A stretch of 64,000 nt of DNA, from assembly GCF_947242115.1 (NCBI RefSeq), contig NC_074713.1, forward strand, positions 28,998,197 to 29,062,196, written 5' to 3'. Under the pieces are notes generated by a model. It was not told where the DNA came from and did not search any database. It was given only the letters and a program-made list of their open reading frames with translations. This document shows positions 23,575 through 36,554 of the stretch, piece by piece. A program made the position numbers and the translations under genes. Within the stretch, counting starts at the first letter, position 1. Every line of letters begins with the position of its first letter. Origin of the DNA: Biomphalaria glabrata. Lineage: Eukaryota > Mollusca > Gastropoda > Planorbidae.

Positions 23575-23800
23575 TTTGGCTTGACTACCTATGAAGGGGT
23601 CTCGAGGTTCGACACCCGAGTCAAGCAAAGTTGTGTTAACTGAGCGCATAAAAGCAGCACGGAAAACCTTATCCCATATAGCCCTGCCCCCCCTCCCACT
23701 GGTCCACAAATGAGATTGGACCATAGCGCTATGAGCATTATATAAGTATAGAAGTAGCGCTATATAAAAGTATTATTGTTATTATTATTATTATTATGTT
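23575..23800 (+). mobile_element. tRNA-derived SINE (family 2), plus strand, ATT-rich tail
   Basis: Begins in CTTGTTTGGCTTGACTACC, has a B-box-like GGTTCGACACCC at about 23608, then CCCACTGGTCCACAA and ATAGCGCTATGAGC, and ends in a (TTA)n tail near 23765-23797. Homologous to 10208-10331 and 50185-50415, which are in the opposite orientation. The tRNA-like head is weak in the A box. Confidence 0.65.
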
Positions 23801-23839
23801 AGAAATGAAAGAGTAGTCATTCTCTGGCGCTGACAGGGT

Positions 23840-24045
23840 CGAGTTTCGCTAAAGAGAAACAAAATTCATCGTAGTCCCTTTAACAGTTTCCAATGAGGAA
23901 TTTTCTGGTGATGTGGCAGGTCTGCAGCAGTACCGCCCTCTGACAGGCAACGAAGATGTTCCTAGGAATGTTAAGGGCCTTGAAGGTGTCTGTGAGGTCA
24001 GTTGTTATTATCCCCTCGGTTGATATAACAATGGGGTATATAGTA
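23840..24045 (-). pseudogene. LINE reverse-transcriptase polyprotein fragment
   Basis: The minus strand keeps about 50 open codons reading PIVISTEGIITTDLTDTF and ending in TCHITRKFL. This matches a C-terminal segment common to non-LTR reverse-transcriptase proteins, where a form like TCHIVRKFL is familiar. It is an isolated short remnant with a stop soon after. The clade is not assigned. Confidence 0.6.
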
Positions 24046-24329
24046 GTTTTAGATAATTTCTATAAACGCTTAATCTCCAAGCCAAGGTTCTCATATTTTC
24101 GTTGTTTTTATTATTATTATTATTATTGAAATATTTTTTTTTAAATCTTAATAATATAAAAATTGTTGACCTTTTAAAAAATGTTTCTTTTGTTGCATAA
24201 TCTGAACAATGAAAGACGAAACGTAAAAGTATTTCTGATTTTTTCAATTCGTGAAGTTTTTAGTAGTGAAGTTTTTATCTTTCTATCAATTGATGAAATT
24301 AGATTTCATTTCTCTTACAGCACACACAA

Positions 24330-24856
24330 CTGACATTTCATTTATTGACTGACAACATTTCATTTATTGACTGACAACATTTCATTCATTGACTGACAAC
24401 ATTTCATTCATTGACTGACAACATTTCATTCATTGACTGACAACATTTCATTTATTGACTGACAACATTTCATTCATTGACTGACAACATTTCATTCATT
24501 GACTGACAACATTTCCTTTATTGACTGACAAAATTTCATTTATTGACTGACAACATTTCATTTATTTACTGACAACATTTCATTTATTGACTGACAACAT
24601 TTCATTTATTGACTGACAACATTTCATTTATTGACTGACAACATTTCATTCATTGACTGACAACATTTCATTCATTGACTGACAACATTTCATTTATTGA
24701 CTGACAACATTTCATTTATTTACTGACAACATTTCATTTATTGACTGACAACATTTCATTCATTGACTGACAACATTTCATTTATTGACTGACAACATTT
24801 CATTCATTGACTGACAACATTTCATTTATTGACTGACAACATTTCATTTATTACAA
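24330..24856. repeat. 22-bp tandem repeat, about 24 copies
   Basis: The unit is CATTTCATTTATTGACTGAC plus AA, with TTTATT/TTCATT alternation and few other changes. Non-coding. Confidence 0.95.
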
Positions 24857-25079
24857 TACATGCAGCATCATTCTTTTTTTATTTCAATATCATTTGTAAT
24901 ACTTTTTGTACATGTAGTTTTGTTCATCTGGAGCAAAACTAAAATCTTTTAATCTATAGATGGAATCTGCACGTGACTAAAGTCTACTTTCATGAGTTCC
25001 AAAAGTCATTCAAAGTTTACTATGTTGTTGTTTTGTACACGAAAGAGAGAGATTTAGAATGGTAACCTTTGTTGAAGAT

Positions 25080-25430
25080 CATGGGCGTAACTAGGATTTT
25101 ATTCTGGAGGGGGATTGGGTGGGAACTCTTTATTAATTATATCTTGACCCTTCATTATTTTTTGTATCGTAAAATAGTGTAAAGACCATTTTAAACTTAA
25201 CCCTTTCCCTTTGGCTACGCTCATGGAGATTTGTTTAACTGTCGGTTGCTTGATTTTTTTGTTTTATTGGGGGGTTTAACCTCAAGAAGCACTGGAGGGG
25301 GATTTTAAACTCAACTCCCCCCTCCTTGCCTGCGCTGGGGCTAATGATGGTTTAATATTAAATTCTCATCAACAATAAACAAAATTAAAGAAAAAAAGTC
25401 ACACAATTTTATCCCCCGGCTACGCTCATG
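25080..25430. mobile_element. non-autonomous TIR element, CATGGGCGTA family
   Basis: Left end CATGGGCGTAACTAGGATTT and right end CCCCGGCTACGCTCATG form imperfect terminal inverted repeats. The body shares TAATGATGGTTTAATATTAAA and GGGGGATTTTAAACTCAA with 10690-11395 and 58740-59012. About 350 bp and non-coding, MITE-like. The target duplication is too short to decide. Confidence 0.6.
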
Positions 25431-26950
25431 ATATATATAATTTATGCGTCCTTTTTATTATATATATATATATATAAATTCGAAAATAAATTTTTGACAA
25501 AAAAAAGCTCATTTGTAAGTGATCTATTCTGTTCACTACGCCTGCTTGTCACTTCGTTTTGTTGCAGAGCTAATTCAAAGCTCTAAACAAATCTATTTAT
25601 ACGTAGAAATATATCGGATTAAGTAAAGGTTGGAAAAAGGCGACCAGAAAAAATATTTGGGTTCAAAACTCATCTCAATTGTTTTATATTGGAAAGTTTT
25701 TTATGAATTCTTAATTTCCAAAACGAAGTATTTCTTTAAATAATTATTCCACTATCTTTTTAAAATGTATTGTATTCGTCTGAAAAGGGGAGGGGGTGGT
25801 AGAGTGAAAACGATTAATTGATTAAGAGTCATCGCTCCTTTTCATTATTTCTGCTAATGATTGCATTTGGCATTAAAGAAAAGGGGGTGGGGTGACTCGA
25901 TATAAGAATGTAATTTATAGCTTATATAAATTATATTAGTGACTTTTTTTTATTTTGTAATTTCTTAACTAAATAACAAAAGAAAAAAGTATTGATTACA
26001 GGGGAATGACATAATATAAAGATAAGTTCAAATATCAATAACAAGTTTTTATCATATATATATTTAATTGATTCTGTTAACAAGCTGTGATTCCTACAAA
26101 TAACCACTCGAAAATTTAGGGGGGGGGGGGGCGGGATCGATGCCATTGCTTACTCCACACCCCACCAAATCAGCCAAAATACTAGAGGGGGCTAAATAGT
26201 CTAAATAATAGGCTGAAATATAAATAATTAGTATAAATTATTAACATTAGTAATAAATTCGTATGCCAATTGTGTGATTTCTTAGCTAAAATTCGTCGGG
26301 GGTCGGCCAAGTTTGGGGATGGGGGCGAATGCCTGTGCGTCTATGTCGGAAAAAATACTATGTGCAGGATGGAAAACTTAACAAAAATATGAGCTCCAGA
26401 AAGTGAGAGAATTAAAGATAAAGAGAGCGGACCGTTAAGGTTGTATTGTAACACATACATTCATTCACTGGTTAAAACGTATGTAATGGTAATCGTTAAA
26501 ATGTGGCCCGTTTATTGTCATTTCAAATATGAAAATAAGAGGATGTTCCGTCTATAATAAACAATATAAAGTCTGGGTATAAATCAACTGTGTTTACTGC
26601 TGAGTGTGTGTGTGAAGCTTTGCGCTGGTCGTACTTTTAACCTAGAGAGAGAGAGGAAGAGAGAGAGAGAGGAATACAATAGAGGTAGATAGAATGTTAT
26701 GTTTATAGTTATAATGGTTTTAACAATGGAAGCAAAGAAGACCGTTAATGATTATAAATGCAATTCATTTTGTTAGCAAAAAAAAAAAAGAGAATTTAAA
26801 TAAACCTATTTCCAAATCAAACGGTAACTAAAGCATAATAAAAGCACAATAAACGAGTCAAAATAAGCTTTTTAAAACTCACATTATCTCTTTGTTATGA
26901 TAATAAAACATCATAAATCTCCCGTACAAATAAAATAAAATTTGTACAAT
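25431..26950. other. AT-rich intergenic stretch, no gene seen
   Basis: Contains (TA)n at 25460-25477, a G-run at 26120-26131 and a GAGA-rich tract at 26645-26672. No coding frame or known element recognised. Confidence 0.4.
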
Positions 26951-26951
26951 C

Positions 26952-28612
26952 AAGCAAGGACATAAACTCAATGGCTACCCAACTTTCAAGAAACAAGAGA
27001 AGAATAAACTCAAGGGCTACCCAACTTTCAAGAAACAAGAGAAGAATAAACTCAATGGCTACCCAACTTTCAAGAAACAAGAGAAGAATAAACTCAATGG
27101 CTACCCAACTTTCAAGAAACAAGAGAAGAATAAACTCAAGGGCTACCCAACTTTCAAGAAACAAGAGAAGAATAAACTTAATGGCTACCCAACTTTCAAG
27201 AAACAAGAGAAGAATAAACTCAATGGCTACCCAACTTTCAAGAAACAAGAGAAGAATAAACTCAAGGGCTACCCAACTTTCAAGAAACAAGAGAAGAATA
27301 AACTCAATGGCTACCATACTTTCAAGAAACAAGAGAAGAATAAACTCAAGGGCTACCCAACTTTCAAGAAACAATAGAAGAATAAACTCAATGGCTACCC
27401 AACTTTCAAGAAACAAGAGAAGAATAAACTCAAGGGCTACCCAACTTTCAAGAAACAAGAGAAGAATAAACTCAATGGCTACCCAACTTTCAAGAAACAA
27501 GAGAAGAATAAACTCAAGGGCTACCCAACTTTCAAGAAACAAGAGAAGAATAAACTCAAGGGCTACCCAACTTTCAAGAAACAAGAGAAGAATAAACTCA
27601 AGGGCTACCCAACTTTCAAGAAACAAGAGAAGAATAAACTCAAGGGCTACCCAACTTTCAAGAAACAAGAGAAGAATAAACTCAAGGGCTACCCAACTTT
27701 CAAGAAACAAGAGAAGAATAAACTCAATGGCTACCCAACTTTCAAGAAACAAGAGAAGAATAAACTCAATGGCTACCCAACTTTCAAGAAACAAGAGAAG
27801 AATAAACTCAAGGGCTACCCAACTTTCAAGAAACAAGAGAAGAATAAACTCAAGGGCTACCCAACTTTCAAGAAACAAGAGAAGAATAAACTCAAGGGCT
27901 ACCCAACTTTCAAGAAACAAGAGAAGAATAAACTCAAGGGCTACCCAACTTTCAAGAAACAAGAGAAGAATAAACTCAAGGGCTACCCAACTTTCAAGAA
28001 ACAAGAGAAGAATAAACTCAAGGGCTACCCAACTTTCAAGAAACAAGAGAAGAATAAACTCAAGGGCTACCCAACTTTCAAGAAACAAGAGAAGAATAAA
28101 CTCAAGGGCTACCCAACTTTCAAGAAACAAGAGAAGAATAAACTCAAGGGCTACCCAACTTTCAAGAAACAAGAGAAGAATAAACTCAAGGGCTACCCAA
28201 CTTTCAAGAAACAAGAGAAGAAAAAACTCAAGGGCTACCCAACTTTCAAGAAACAAGAGAAGAATAAACTCAAGGGCTACCCAACTTTCAAGAAACAAGA
28301 GAAGAATAAACTCAAGGGCTACCCAACTTTCAAGAAACAAGAGAAGAATAAACTCAAGGGCTATCCAACTTTCAAGAAACAAGAGAAGAATAAACTCAAG
28401 GGCTACCCAACTTTCAAGAAACAAGAGAAGAATAAACTCAAGGGCTACCCAACTTTCAAGAAACAAGAGAAGAATAAACTCAAGGGCTACCCAACTTTCA
28501 AGAAACAAGAGAAGAATAAACTCAAGGGCTACCCAACTTTCAAGAAACAAGAGAAGAATAAACTCAAGGGCTACCCAACTTTCAAGAAACAAGAGAAGAA
28601 TAAACTCAACGA
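26952..28612. repeat. 42-bp minisatellite, about 39 copies, very homogeneous
   Basis: The unit is CTCAAGGGCTACCCAACTTT followed by CAAGAAACAAGAGAAGAATAAA. Most units differ only at CTCAAGG/CTCAATG. Both strands are open throughout: plus would give a basic 14-residue repeat (ATQLSRNKRRINSR) and minus a hydrophobic one (FLESWVALEFILLL). Openness on both strands follows from a stop-free 42-bp unit, so I treat it as satellite-like DNA. Homogeneity implies recent expansion or ongoing conversion. Confidence 0.95.
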
Positions 28613-28821
28613 AAATAAAAGAACAGTCGTGATGCTCATCAACACTAATTCCTTCATGAACTAAAGTAAAAGGAGGGCCCTAAGGATGGTCAAGAAACAT
28701 TTTTCTACCTATTTTTTCGTTGGGAAAGGATGGCGGGATTTTCTACACCTCGTGCCGACGTTTCGACTGGTCGGTTGGAACCACGTCGCGTGCCAGATTT
28801 TGGGCATGACTAGTGTAGAAT

Positions 28822-29285
28822 ATTGTAGAGGAATAGATCAGCTGATGTAGAGGAATAGACCACTGATGTAGAGGAATAGACTACTGATGTAGAGGAATAG
28901 ACCAGCTGACGTAAAAGAATAGCCCAGCTGATGTAGAGGAATAGCCCAGCTGATGTAGAGGAATAGACCAGCTGATGTAAAGGAATAGCCCAGCTGATGT
29001 AGAGGAATAGACCAGCTGACGTAAAGGAATAGCCTAGCTGATGTAGAGGAATAGACCAGCTGATGTAAAGGAATAGCCCAGCTGATGTAGAGGAATAGAC
29101 CAGCTGACGTAAAGGAATAGACCAGCTGATGTAGAGGAATAGACCAGCTGACGTAAAGGAATAGACCAGCTGATGTAGAGGAATAGACCAGCTGATGTAG
29201 AGGAATAGACCAGCTGATGTAAAGGAATAGACCAGCTGACGTAAAGGAATAGACCAGCTGACGTAAAGGAATAGACCAACTGATG
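28822..29285. repeat. 22-bp tandem repeat, about 21 copies
   Basis: The unit is AGACCAGCTGATGTAGAGGA plus AT, with GTAGAGG/GTAAAGG and GATG/GACG variants. It contains the CAGCTG palindrome in most units. It starts about 200 bp after the 42-bp array ends. Confidence 0.93.
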
Positions 29286-29737
29286 GCATAGCAAGGCAAA
29301 TAGAAATACTATAGGAAATAGAAACTTAAAAACGAAATAGAAAATAATTTTTTGTAATGAGAAACAAACAGGTTGAAGAGAAAAGAAAAAAAAAAAAGGA
29401 CTTTCCTGCAATGATGAATCACTGTTGTAAAAGATAAATTCAAAGAATTGGAAATTCCCGGTGAGAATTGAAATCTAGGTAAACGTGGCAGACGTGAAGT
29501 ACATGATTGAAGGGATGCGATAGTTGATCATTCTTTGGTGAGTTGAAACTCAAATACTCTTTTAGGTTGGAATAAAAACACTCACTTTTTGTTATTAAAG
29601 TAGAAGTCTAACGTGGATTTAACGTGTTGATGTCTTGACATACAACAAATTTGTAATAATGTAATGTAGGGCATAGTTGAGTTTATGTCATCTAATTTCT
29701 TAGTTTAAAAAAAGAGAAATTAGAATGTGGGTGTACT

Positions 29738-29738
<1 letters not shown>
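29286..29738. other. non-coding spacer
   Basis: AT-rich, with poly(A) near 29385-29397. No gene or repeat recognised. Confidence 0.35.
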
Positions 29739-29773
<35 letters not shown>

Positions 29774-29802
29774 ATATCTATCTATCTATCTATCTATCTC
29801 TT

Positions 29803-29849
<47 letters not shown>

Positions 29850-29898
29850 CTTTCTATCTATCTACCTTTCTACCTATCTCTATCTATATATCTATATA
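29739..29898. repeat. (TATC)n microsatellite
   Basis: About 40 tetranucleotide units with a few interruptions (TCTTTCTATC, TACCTTTC). A simple-sequence repeat. Confidence 0.97.
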
Positions 29899-30410
29899 GC
29901 CCTGTAAGTCTGAATGTTTCTGTAATAATTAATAAGTTAGTCTTTTTTTCACGACACGTATATATATATACCGGCATATTTAAAGACTATAAATATTTAA
30001 AATTATGCAAAACGACAATTTTTAATTCTAATTAAAAAACAAGTAATATAAAAATCCTTTGTTTTTTTTTTATCAACAAAAACAAGCCCTCCTTTATACA
30101 GCTAACCAAACTTTTTTAGAGCGACTATTTCTCACTTTTTTTCCCTCTTAATAACTAATGAATGATAATTTTTTTAAAAAAAGGAACATTTTTACCATGC
30201 CCCAATGACCCCCTATTCGAAAACAATCCTGGTGAAGCGATTGTATAAATATACTCCAAAGTATAAGAAATATGTAACAATATTGGCCTATCATAGACCC
30301 AGAATTTAGAGATGTTGAATGGCCTACACTTACGCTTAAGCTTTGTTTTTTTTTTAAGTATTTTATAAAATACTTTACCTGTAACTACATATTTTATTTT
30401 TCATTTTCAG

Positions 30411-33400
30411 AAAGTGTTAAAATACTTTTTAAATTACAAAAAGAGGCGCATAAAGATCCAGTCGGTCCAAGAATGACAGAAACTACTCCACCTAAAAGAC
30501 ACCGCCTTGAAAAATCTTCCTATCTACCGATACCTCAATTTCTTGAATATGGTTGGTCTCACGTGATAAACGTAAGAAATGAGAGTGACGAGCAATGTTT
30601 CAAGTGGAGTATACTCGCTGCCTTGCATCCAGTGGAGGGCAAACTCGCAGAGGAAGTTTCTAGTTACGAACGTTTCCAAGACGAACTTAAGTTTAGTGAT
30701 TTAGAATTTCCCATAAAACTTCAAGACATTCCGAGATTTGAACAACAAAACGATATTTCTGTGAATGTGTTCTCTTACATTAAAGCTAAAACAGCTTTTG
30801 GTAGACAGTTCTATGAAACATCCCCAGTGCATTTAAGTCAGCTCAATAACAAAAGGCCGATAGATCTCTTATATGTTTATGAAGAGAGGAACTTCCACTA
30901 CTGCTGGATCAAAGATTTAAGTAAATGGTTAAATAAAAAAGATGTGTGTTGTCGTTACTGCCTGAATACATTTCAAGAAAATGACATAGAAGAACATACA
31001 CGTTTGTGTAAGCCACACGGTCCACAACGTGTAAATATTCCTTACCCGGAAAAAAATATTTTAAATCACAATGCAAAAGATACTAAAGTACAATGTATAA
31101 TTTATGCAGATTTTGAATGTTTTCTTGAGCCAGTTGAGGTTGAAAACAAAGAAATGTTAGAAAATGAGAAGACAGTTATTAATATTCACAAGCCCAGTGG
31201 TTTCGCCTATAAAGTTGTTAGCACTAAAGCGGAACTCAATACGGACATTCAAGTTTATTCAGGTGAGGACGCTGCTAAAAAGTTCATTGATGAATTACTA
31301 GAATTAGAAAATTCTATAAAAAAGAAATTAAACCTTAAAAACAAAATAGACATGATTCCAGTTGTGTTTCATAATTTAAGTAGATATGATAGTCATATCA
31401 TAATACAAGAATTTCAAAAGCTGAAAGATGAAGATATTGAATGTTTACCTTTAAATGTGCAAGAATTTATTTCCTTCTCTATAAGCTCTTTAAGATTTAT
31501 CGATTCCTATCGATTTCTTAACAAATCTCTTCCAAGTCTTGTTGCCAGTCTAGTTGATTCTTCCAAGTCTTGTTGCCAGTCTAGTTGATTCTTCCAAGTC
31601 TTGTTGCCAGTCTAGTTGATTCTTCCAAAGACTTCAAAGAAACATTCAGAAACACTTATCTGCTAGCAGGTGAAAGTCAAGAGAAATTTCATGTGTTGTT
31701 AAGAAAACAAGTTTACCCATACGAGTATATAAAGTCTTATGAGATGTTGTCTGAAAGTCAGCTGCCTCAAGAAGAACACTTTCATGACACTCTGAAAGAC
31801 AAGTCAATCTCGAAAGAAGATTATGAACACGCCAAGAAAGTATGGGCGGTTTTTAATATGCAAACTCTAGAAGACTACCATAATCTTTATGTTCAAACTG
31901 ACGTAGCTCTGCTGGCAGATGTCTTTGAACACTTTAGACAAATGTCGATGGAACTTTACGAGCTCGATCCTGCAGAATTTTATTCCACTTCAGGACTTGC
32001 CTGGCAGGCAGCACTTAAGAAAACAAATGTTCAGTTAGAGCTTCTAACAGATTTAGACATGCATCTTATGATAGAAAGTGGTAAAAGGGGAGGAGTAGCA
32101 ATGGTATCTCATCGATCATCTAAAGCCCATAATCCCAGCATGCCACACTATGATTTAGCCCAACCTGGCAATAACAAGTGGATCATCTATTTAGATGCCA
32201 ACAATTTGTATGGCTGGGCCATGTCTCAACCACTGCCACTGAACGACTTTAAATGGCTTACAGAAGAAGACATTTCCACACTTGATATCAAAAACATAAG
32301 TGACTATACAGAAACAGGTTACATTCTTGAAGTAGATCTAGAGTACCCTGAGGAGCTACATGACCAACACAATGACTTTCCCTTGGCACCTGAAAAAATT
32401 AATTTAACAAAGGAAATGCTTTCTTCATATTGCCGAGACCTTTATGAAAAATTTCACTTCAGTGAAACAATGGGAGATAAATTGATTCCTAATTTAAAGA
32501 ACAAAGAAAAATATGTTGTTCATTATCGAACTTTGAAACTGTATTTGAAACTTGGAATGAAAGTAACCAAAGTTCATCGTGTTATATCATTTCATCAAGA
32601 ACCTTGGCTCAAACCATACATTGATTTTAACAAAGAGCAAAGACAAATAGCTCAAGATGATGTTCGAAAAGACTTTTTTAAATTTATGAACAACACTGTC
32701 TTTGGCAAAACCATAGAAAATGTTAGAAAATACGACAAGGTCATTGAATTTGTATTTGATGATGATGATTTAGCAAAAGCAAAAGTTAGGCCAAATTTTC
32801 AAGAGTGTGTTGCTGTCAACGGAACAAATATTATTCAGTTTCAAAAACATTCATTATATCTTAATAAACCAGTTTCAGTTGGTTTTAGCATCCTGGATTT
32901 ATCTAAAATGTTCATCTATGAAGTTCATTATCGCAAAATTAAACAAAAGTATGGGGACAAAGCCAAACTTCTATTTACCGATACTGACTCCTTATGTTAT
33001 GAACTAGAAACAGAAGATGTTTATGATGACTTGCAAGAAGACCGCGAACTGAATGACTTGATTGACTTTTCAAATTACCCGCAAGATCATAAGCTCTATA
33101 ACGAGAGAAACAAAAGTGCACTTGGTAAGATGAAGGACGAGACACGAGATGTCCCTATACAGACATTCATTGGTTTAAAACCCAAAATGTATTCTTTGGT
33201 ATATGGTGAATGGGAGAAAAACACTGCAGTAGGTGTACAAAGAGATTATACAGAGAGAAACATTAAATCAAGTGACTACACAAAGTGTCTGGAAAACAAA
33301 GAGCAACAACAAGGTACACTTCATCAAATAGAAAGTCTAAATCATCAGCTCCGTACTGTCAAGGAAACCAAAGTCACTCTGACATGTTATGATGATAAAA

Positions 33401-33465
33401 GATACATTTCAGATGAAGGGATACAATCCTTGGCGTACGGACATTACAGAATTCCAAAATGTTGA
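30411..33465 (+). pseudogene. fossil protein-primed-type DNA polymerase B (Polinton-like), broken
   Basis: A family-B DNA polymerase gene of the protein-primed (DNA_pol_B_2) type found in Polintons/Mavericks and adintoviruses. Recognisable parts in order are the N-terminal DEQCFKWSILAAL segment typical of these animal copies, a Cys/His cluster (CCRYCLNTFQ...EEHTRLC), an exonuclease-type YADFECFLEP, the palm segment YLDANNLYGWAMSQPLP and the catalytic-type LFTDTDSLCYE. The coding sequence has about one break, so it is treated as a fossil. The frame is open leftwards to a good 3' splice site (TTTTCAG, ending 30410), so it reads like a downstream exon. No integrase, ATPase, protease or capsid gene was recognised next to it. 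It is clearly related to the gene at 43019-46946 but much diverged, so the two are separate old copies. Confidence 0.8.
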
Positions 33466-33696
33466 CTTGGTTTCGATTTAATTTTATGAATTTGCCATTT
33501 TCTGAAAATTCCATGTTAAAGATTATCTTTACTTTTTTTATATAAAAAACAAAAGGCTTATAATTGTATGCATTTATATTGTTTTTCTTGTTTTTTTTAT
33601 TCTGAATTTTAAAATATTTGTACAAAAAAATGTGTTATAATTACTGTTTGAATGACAATTAATAAGAGTTGAGAGGTTAAAAGGGTTGAGGACAAA
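33466..33696. other. AT-rich spacer
   Basis: Nothing recognised between the polymerase remnant and the 40-bp array. Confidence 0.4.
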
Positions 33697-33875
33697 ACGT
33701 GACCAATGTCTAAATCCTGATCTATCTGTAAGTAATTTGTGACCAATGTCTAAATCCTGATCTATCTGTAAGTAATTTGTGACCAATGTCTAAATCCTGA
33801 TCTATCTGTAAGTAATTTGTGACGAATGGTCTAAATCCTGATCTATCTGCAAGTAATTTGTGACGAATGGTCTAA
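33697..33875. repeat. 40-bp tandem repeat, about 4.5 copies
   Basis: GTGACCAATGTCTAAATCCT followed by GATCTATCTGTAAGTAATTT, nearly identical copies. The last two carry GACGAATGG in place of GACCAATG. Confidence 0.92.
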
Positions 33876-34430
33876 GATTTAATATTTTTTGGCGTTGGTC
33901 ATTGTGCTGGCCTCACTGCATCTTCCTTAGCAGTTTGAAAAAGATTTGCCTTTTTTTTAACACAATGTATTTAACTTTTACAATATATATAAGGATATCA
34001 GGTGGCATTATTTGTTATATAACTTTATTATCTTCATATTTTATATTAAAGCATTTGATATGCTCTTTCAATGCACAATTACTTTAATCTACTTCAACTC
34101 CCATACATATTTATACATTTTTCTGATTATATTTAAATTTTTTGTCATATTATGTGGGTTTTTTTTCACGTTTTTGATAAATCAAAATGTTGGCCAACTT
34201 TTCTCCAAAAAAAAAACATTTTACATTGCTTTTGATTGTATATGGCCTTCTTCAGTCGCGAAGAGTCTATTCATCATGTCATAAGAATGAGATGAATAAC
34301 AATGTCGCCTACGCAGCTGTTTCTCCCTCTCCACGAAGCTGATAAATCCAAAGGATTAGCAAGTGCCGACACATTTTGGGATTAGCGGCGGTTACAGGCT
34401 CAGACAATGTGTAGCACTGCATGCTGCTAA
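33876..34430. other. AT-rich intergenic stretch
   Basis: Short open frames here are low-complexity and hydrophobic by composition only. No gene seen. Confidence 0.4.
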
Positions 34431-34439
34431 CTGCTTTTC

Positions 34440-34622
34440 CTCAATTTTTTTTCATTACGGCTAGTGAAAAGGCCTTATTAATGTTTTACCATGCAGTATT
34501 TTAAGTTTGAATAGCACTGCCTGATATGGCATTTAAAACTTTAAAAAATAAAAATAAATTGCACCCCCACACTGGTAAGACGAATTTCTTTATGGATAAT
34601 AAAGATTATTATTATTAATGCT
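34440..34622 (+). mobile_element. LINE-like 3' end with ATT tail
   Basis: Segments AGTGAAAAGGCCTTATTAATG and TAGCACTGCCTGATATGGCA parallel sequence at 37622-37720. GGATAATAAAGATTATTATTATT is a 3' tail also seen at 38060-38085. Consistent with the 3' UTR of a non-LTR retrotransposon; no coding part remains here. Confidence 0.5.
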
Positions 34623-35192
34623 ATTTTTTTAATTTTTATTATTATTATTAACTAACGTTAAGAAGTGGCGTTGAAAGGACGATCTTTGTATGACAAAAAC
34701 TAAAACTTTTGCGGCAAGGCTTATTGCTTAATACAAAGATTATCGTAAGTTGTCTTAAGACATATGTGCGCTATATGTAGCTCGAACATTCTTCGCATAC
34801 TGGCCAATGTTGCCTCCTTCTTTAGTAGACTTAATTAGAGAATGAATATATTGCGTTCAGCGCTCCTCCGGAATAGGAGGCGGCAAACACCTACATTTGG
34901 GGGGGGGGGGGGTCTAGATGGTAGTCGAAGTACGTCACTACACGTCACAATGTTATACTGTTTCCGTCCTAAAGTCTGACAAATGAAGTGATATTGAGTC
35001 TGCTTCTAATTTTAATAAACTGACATAATAAAATATATAATAACTATGAACTAAATGTCATAAGCAATGGGAGTTTATAAAAGAATTGACACTCATTTTA
35101 CATTTGTGCAACAATCAATGACATTGGTTCAGCAAAAAAACCAACAACTAATGATAGTGTTTATTGGGAAATGTTTGGAGAAAGTTGATATA

Positions 35193-35227
<35 letters not shown>

Positions 35228-36418
35228 GTATGTGTGTGTGTAACGAGGAGAGGAGAAAAAAAATAACACCCTCCCCCGAAAACAATCCTAGCTACGTCTA
35301 CGATATATATATCACCACCTGGCACCTTGCGTTATCACAAATGATCCTAAAGCTTATATAGAAAGCCTCATAGAAGACACATTGACAATTGCTTGCTCAG
35401 CAATGAAAGAGTGAAACTAAATTTAAAATAATCAACACTATGTTAACACTTAACGTTTCGGACTTCGGACATTTGTCAATATTTTTTCTGTATCAACATG
35501 GTCTCGGAGTTCTTAGTTCCTAAAGATCCAATTTAAAAAAAAAATTAATGACATGGAAACGGGATATAAGCTATGAAGTTAGTTCATTTATAAAACAAGG
35601 ATTAATAGACTATATAAATATATTTTTTTAAAAAATTAATGAGATTTAATTTGCAGCCTCAAGATGATAACCTAAATTTAAAAAAAAAAATGAAATCCTA
35701 TGTTTAATCTTTTATTCCTAATTATAATGTCTTTTTGTCTCCTCTAAGCACTACATCATTAGTTCTGACCAAAGTGAGATCCATAGTCTCAGCATTTTGT
35801 CCGAAGTAATTAATAAAACAAAATATTTGACGGGGCATATGTTCTTTATTTCCACATTTAGAACAGTCAAACAGTCATAAAGCTAATGTTTTGACTTAAG
35901 TGGAAAATTGAAATGCCCTCTATTCTGATTAGCTAATAAGGTTTGAGGATATTATGAATGTGGTAATGCTTCAATAGATAATCAATCAATCTGATGATAT
36001 GAGAGGTATGTTGCATTGCAAGAAGAACTGCTTAAAGTAAGTCTTGGTAAGTACAAATGAAGAACCTAAAAGTTCAATTCTAACAAAGAACATCCGCTCT
36101 TCTTGATTTCAAAAGGGAATACTTGATACATATCAGATACTCCGGAATATCATCAGAAAGTGTTTTTTTTAATATTTGATCTTGATATCTAATTTCAAAA
36201 AGTTTTAACAAGATCGAAAATATTCTAATAAAAAAAAAAAAAAACCTTGCCCATCATTAACCGAGAAGTTTTAATATTAAACATAACTAAATTGATGCAT
36301 AATGTTGACATTTTATTATCAAAGCAGTCCTCTTATAGGCCTTTATTTTGGTAATACATATCGCTTAATTCATATTAAATTGTATGCTTTGTTTTAGTTT
36401 GAATTTCATTTATATATT

Positions 36419-36419
<1 letters not shown>
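34623..36419. other. AT-rich intergenic stretch, no gene seen
   Basis: Holds a G-run at about 34900-34911, a (TATG)n/(TG)n microsatellite at 35192-35240 and a poly(A) near 36230. No coding frame or recognised element. CCCCCGAAAACAATCCTAGC near 35275 may be another transposon edge, unsupported. Confidence 0.35.

Positions 36420-36482
<63 letters not shown>
36420..36482. repeat. (TA)n microsatellite
   Basis: About 30 TA dinucleotides with one interruption. Confidence 0.95.
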
Positions 36483-36486
<4 letters not shown>

Positions 36487-36554
36487 GCTTTTAGATATCA
36501 GTAAAAAAGGGATATTAAAAAAAATTAAATTGATGCGTTTTCAAATATGCATAA

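Noticed and set aside
24330-24856. CRISPR-like regular array
   Set aside because: Units are contiguous tandem copies with no unique spacers, in an intron-containing eukaryotic genome. The same reasoning rejects the 28822-29285 and 33697-33875 arrays.
30128-30410. Promoter of the first polymerase gene
   Set aside because: Only a 3' splice site is convincing; there is no TATA or initiator pair that stands out from the AT-rich background.
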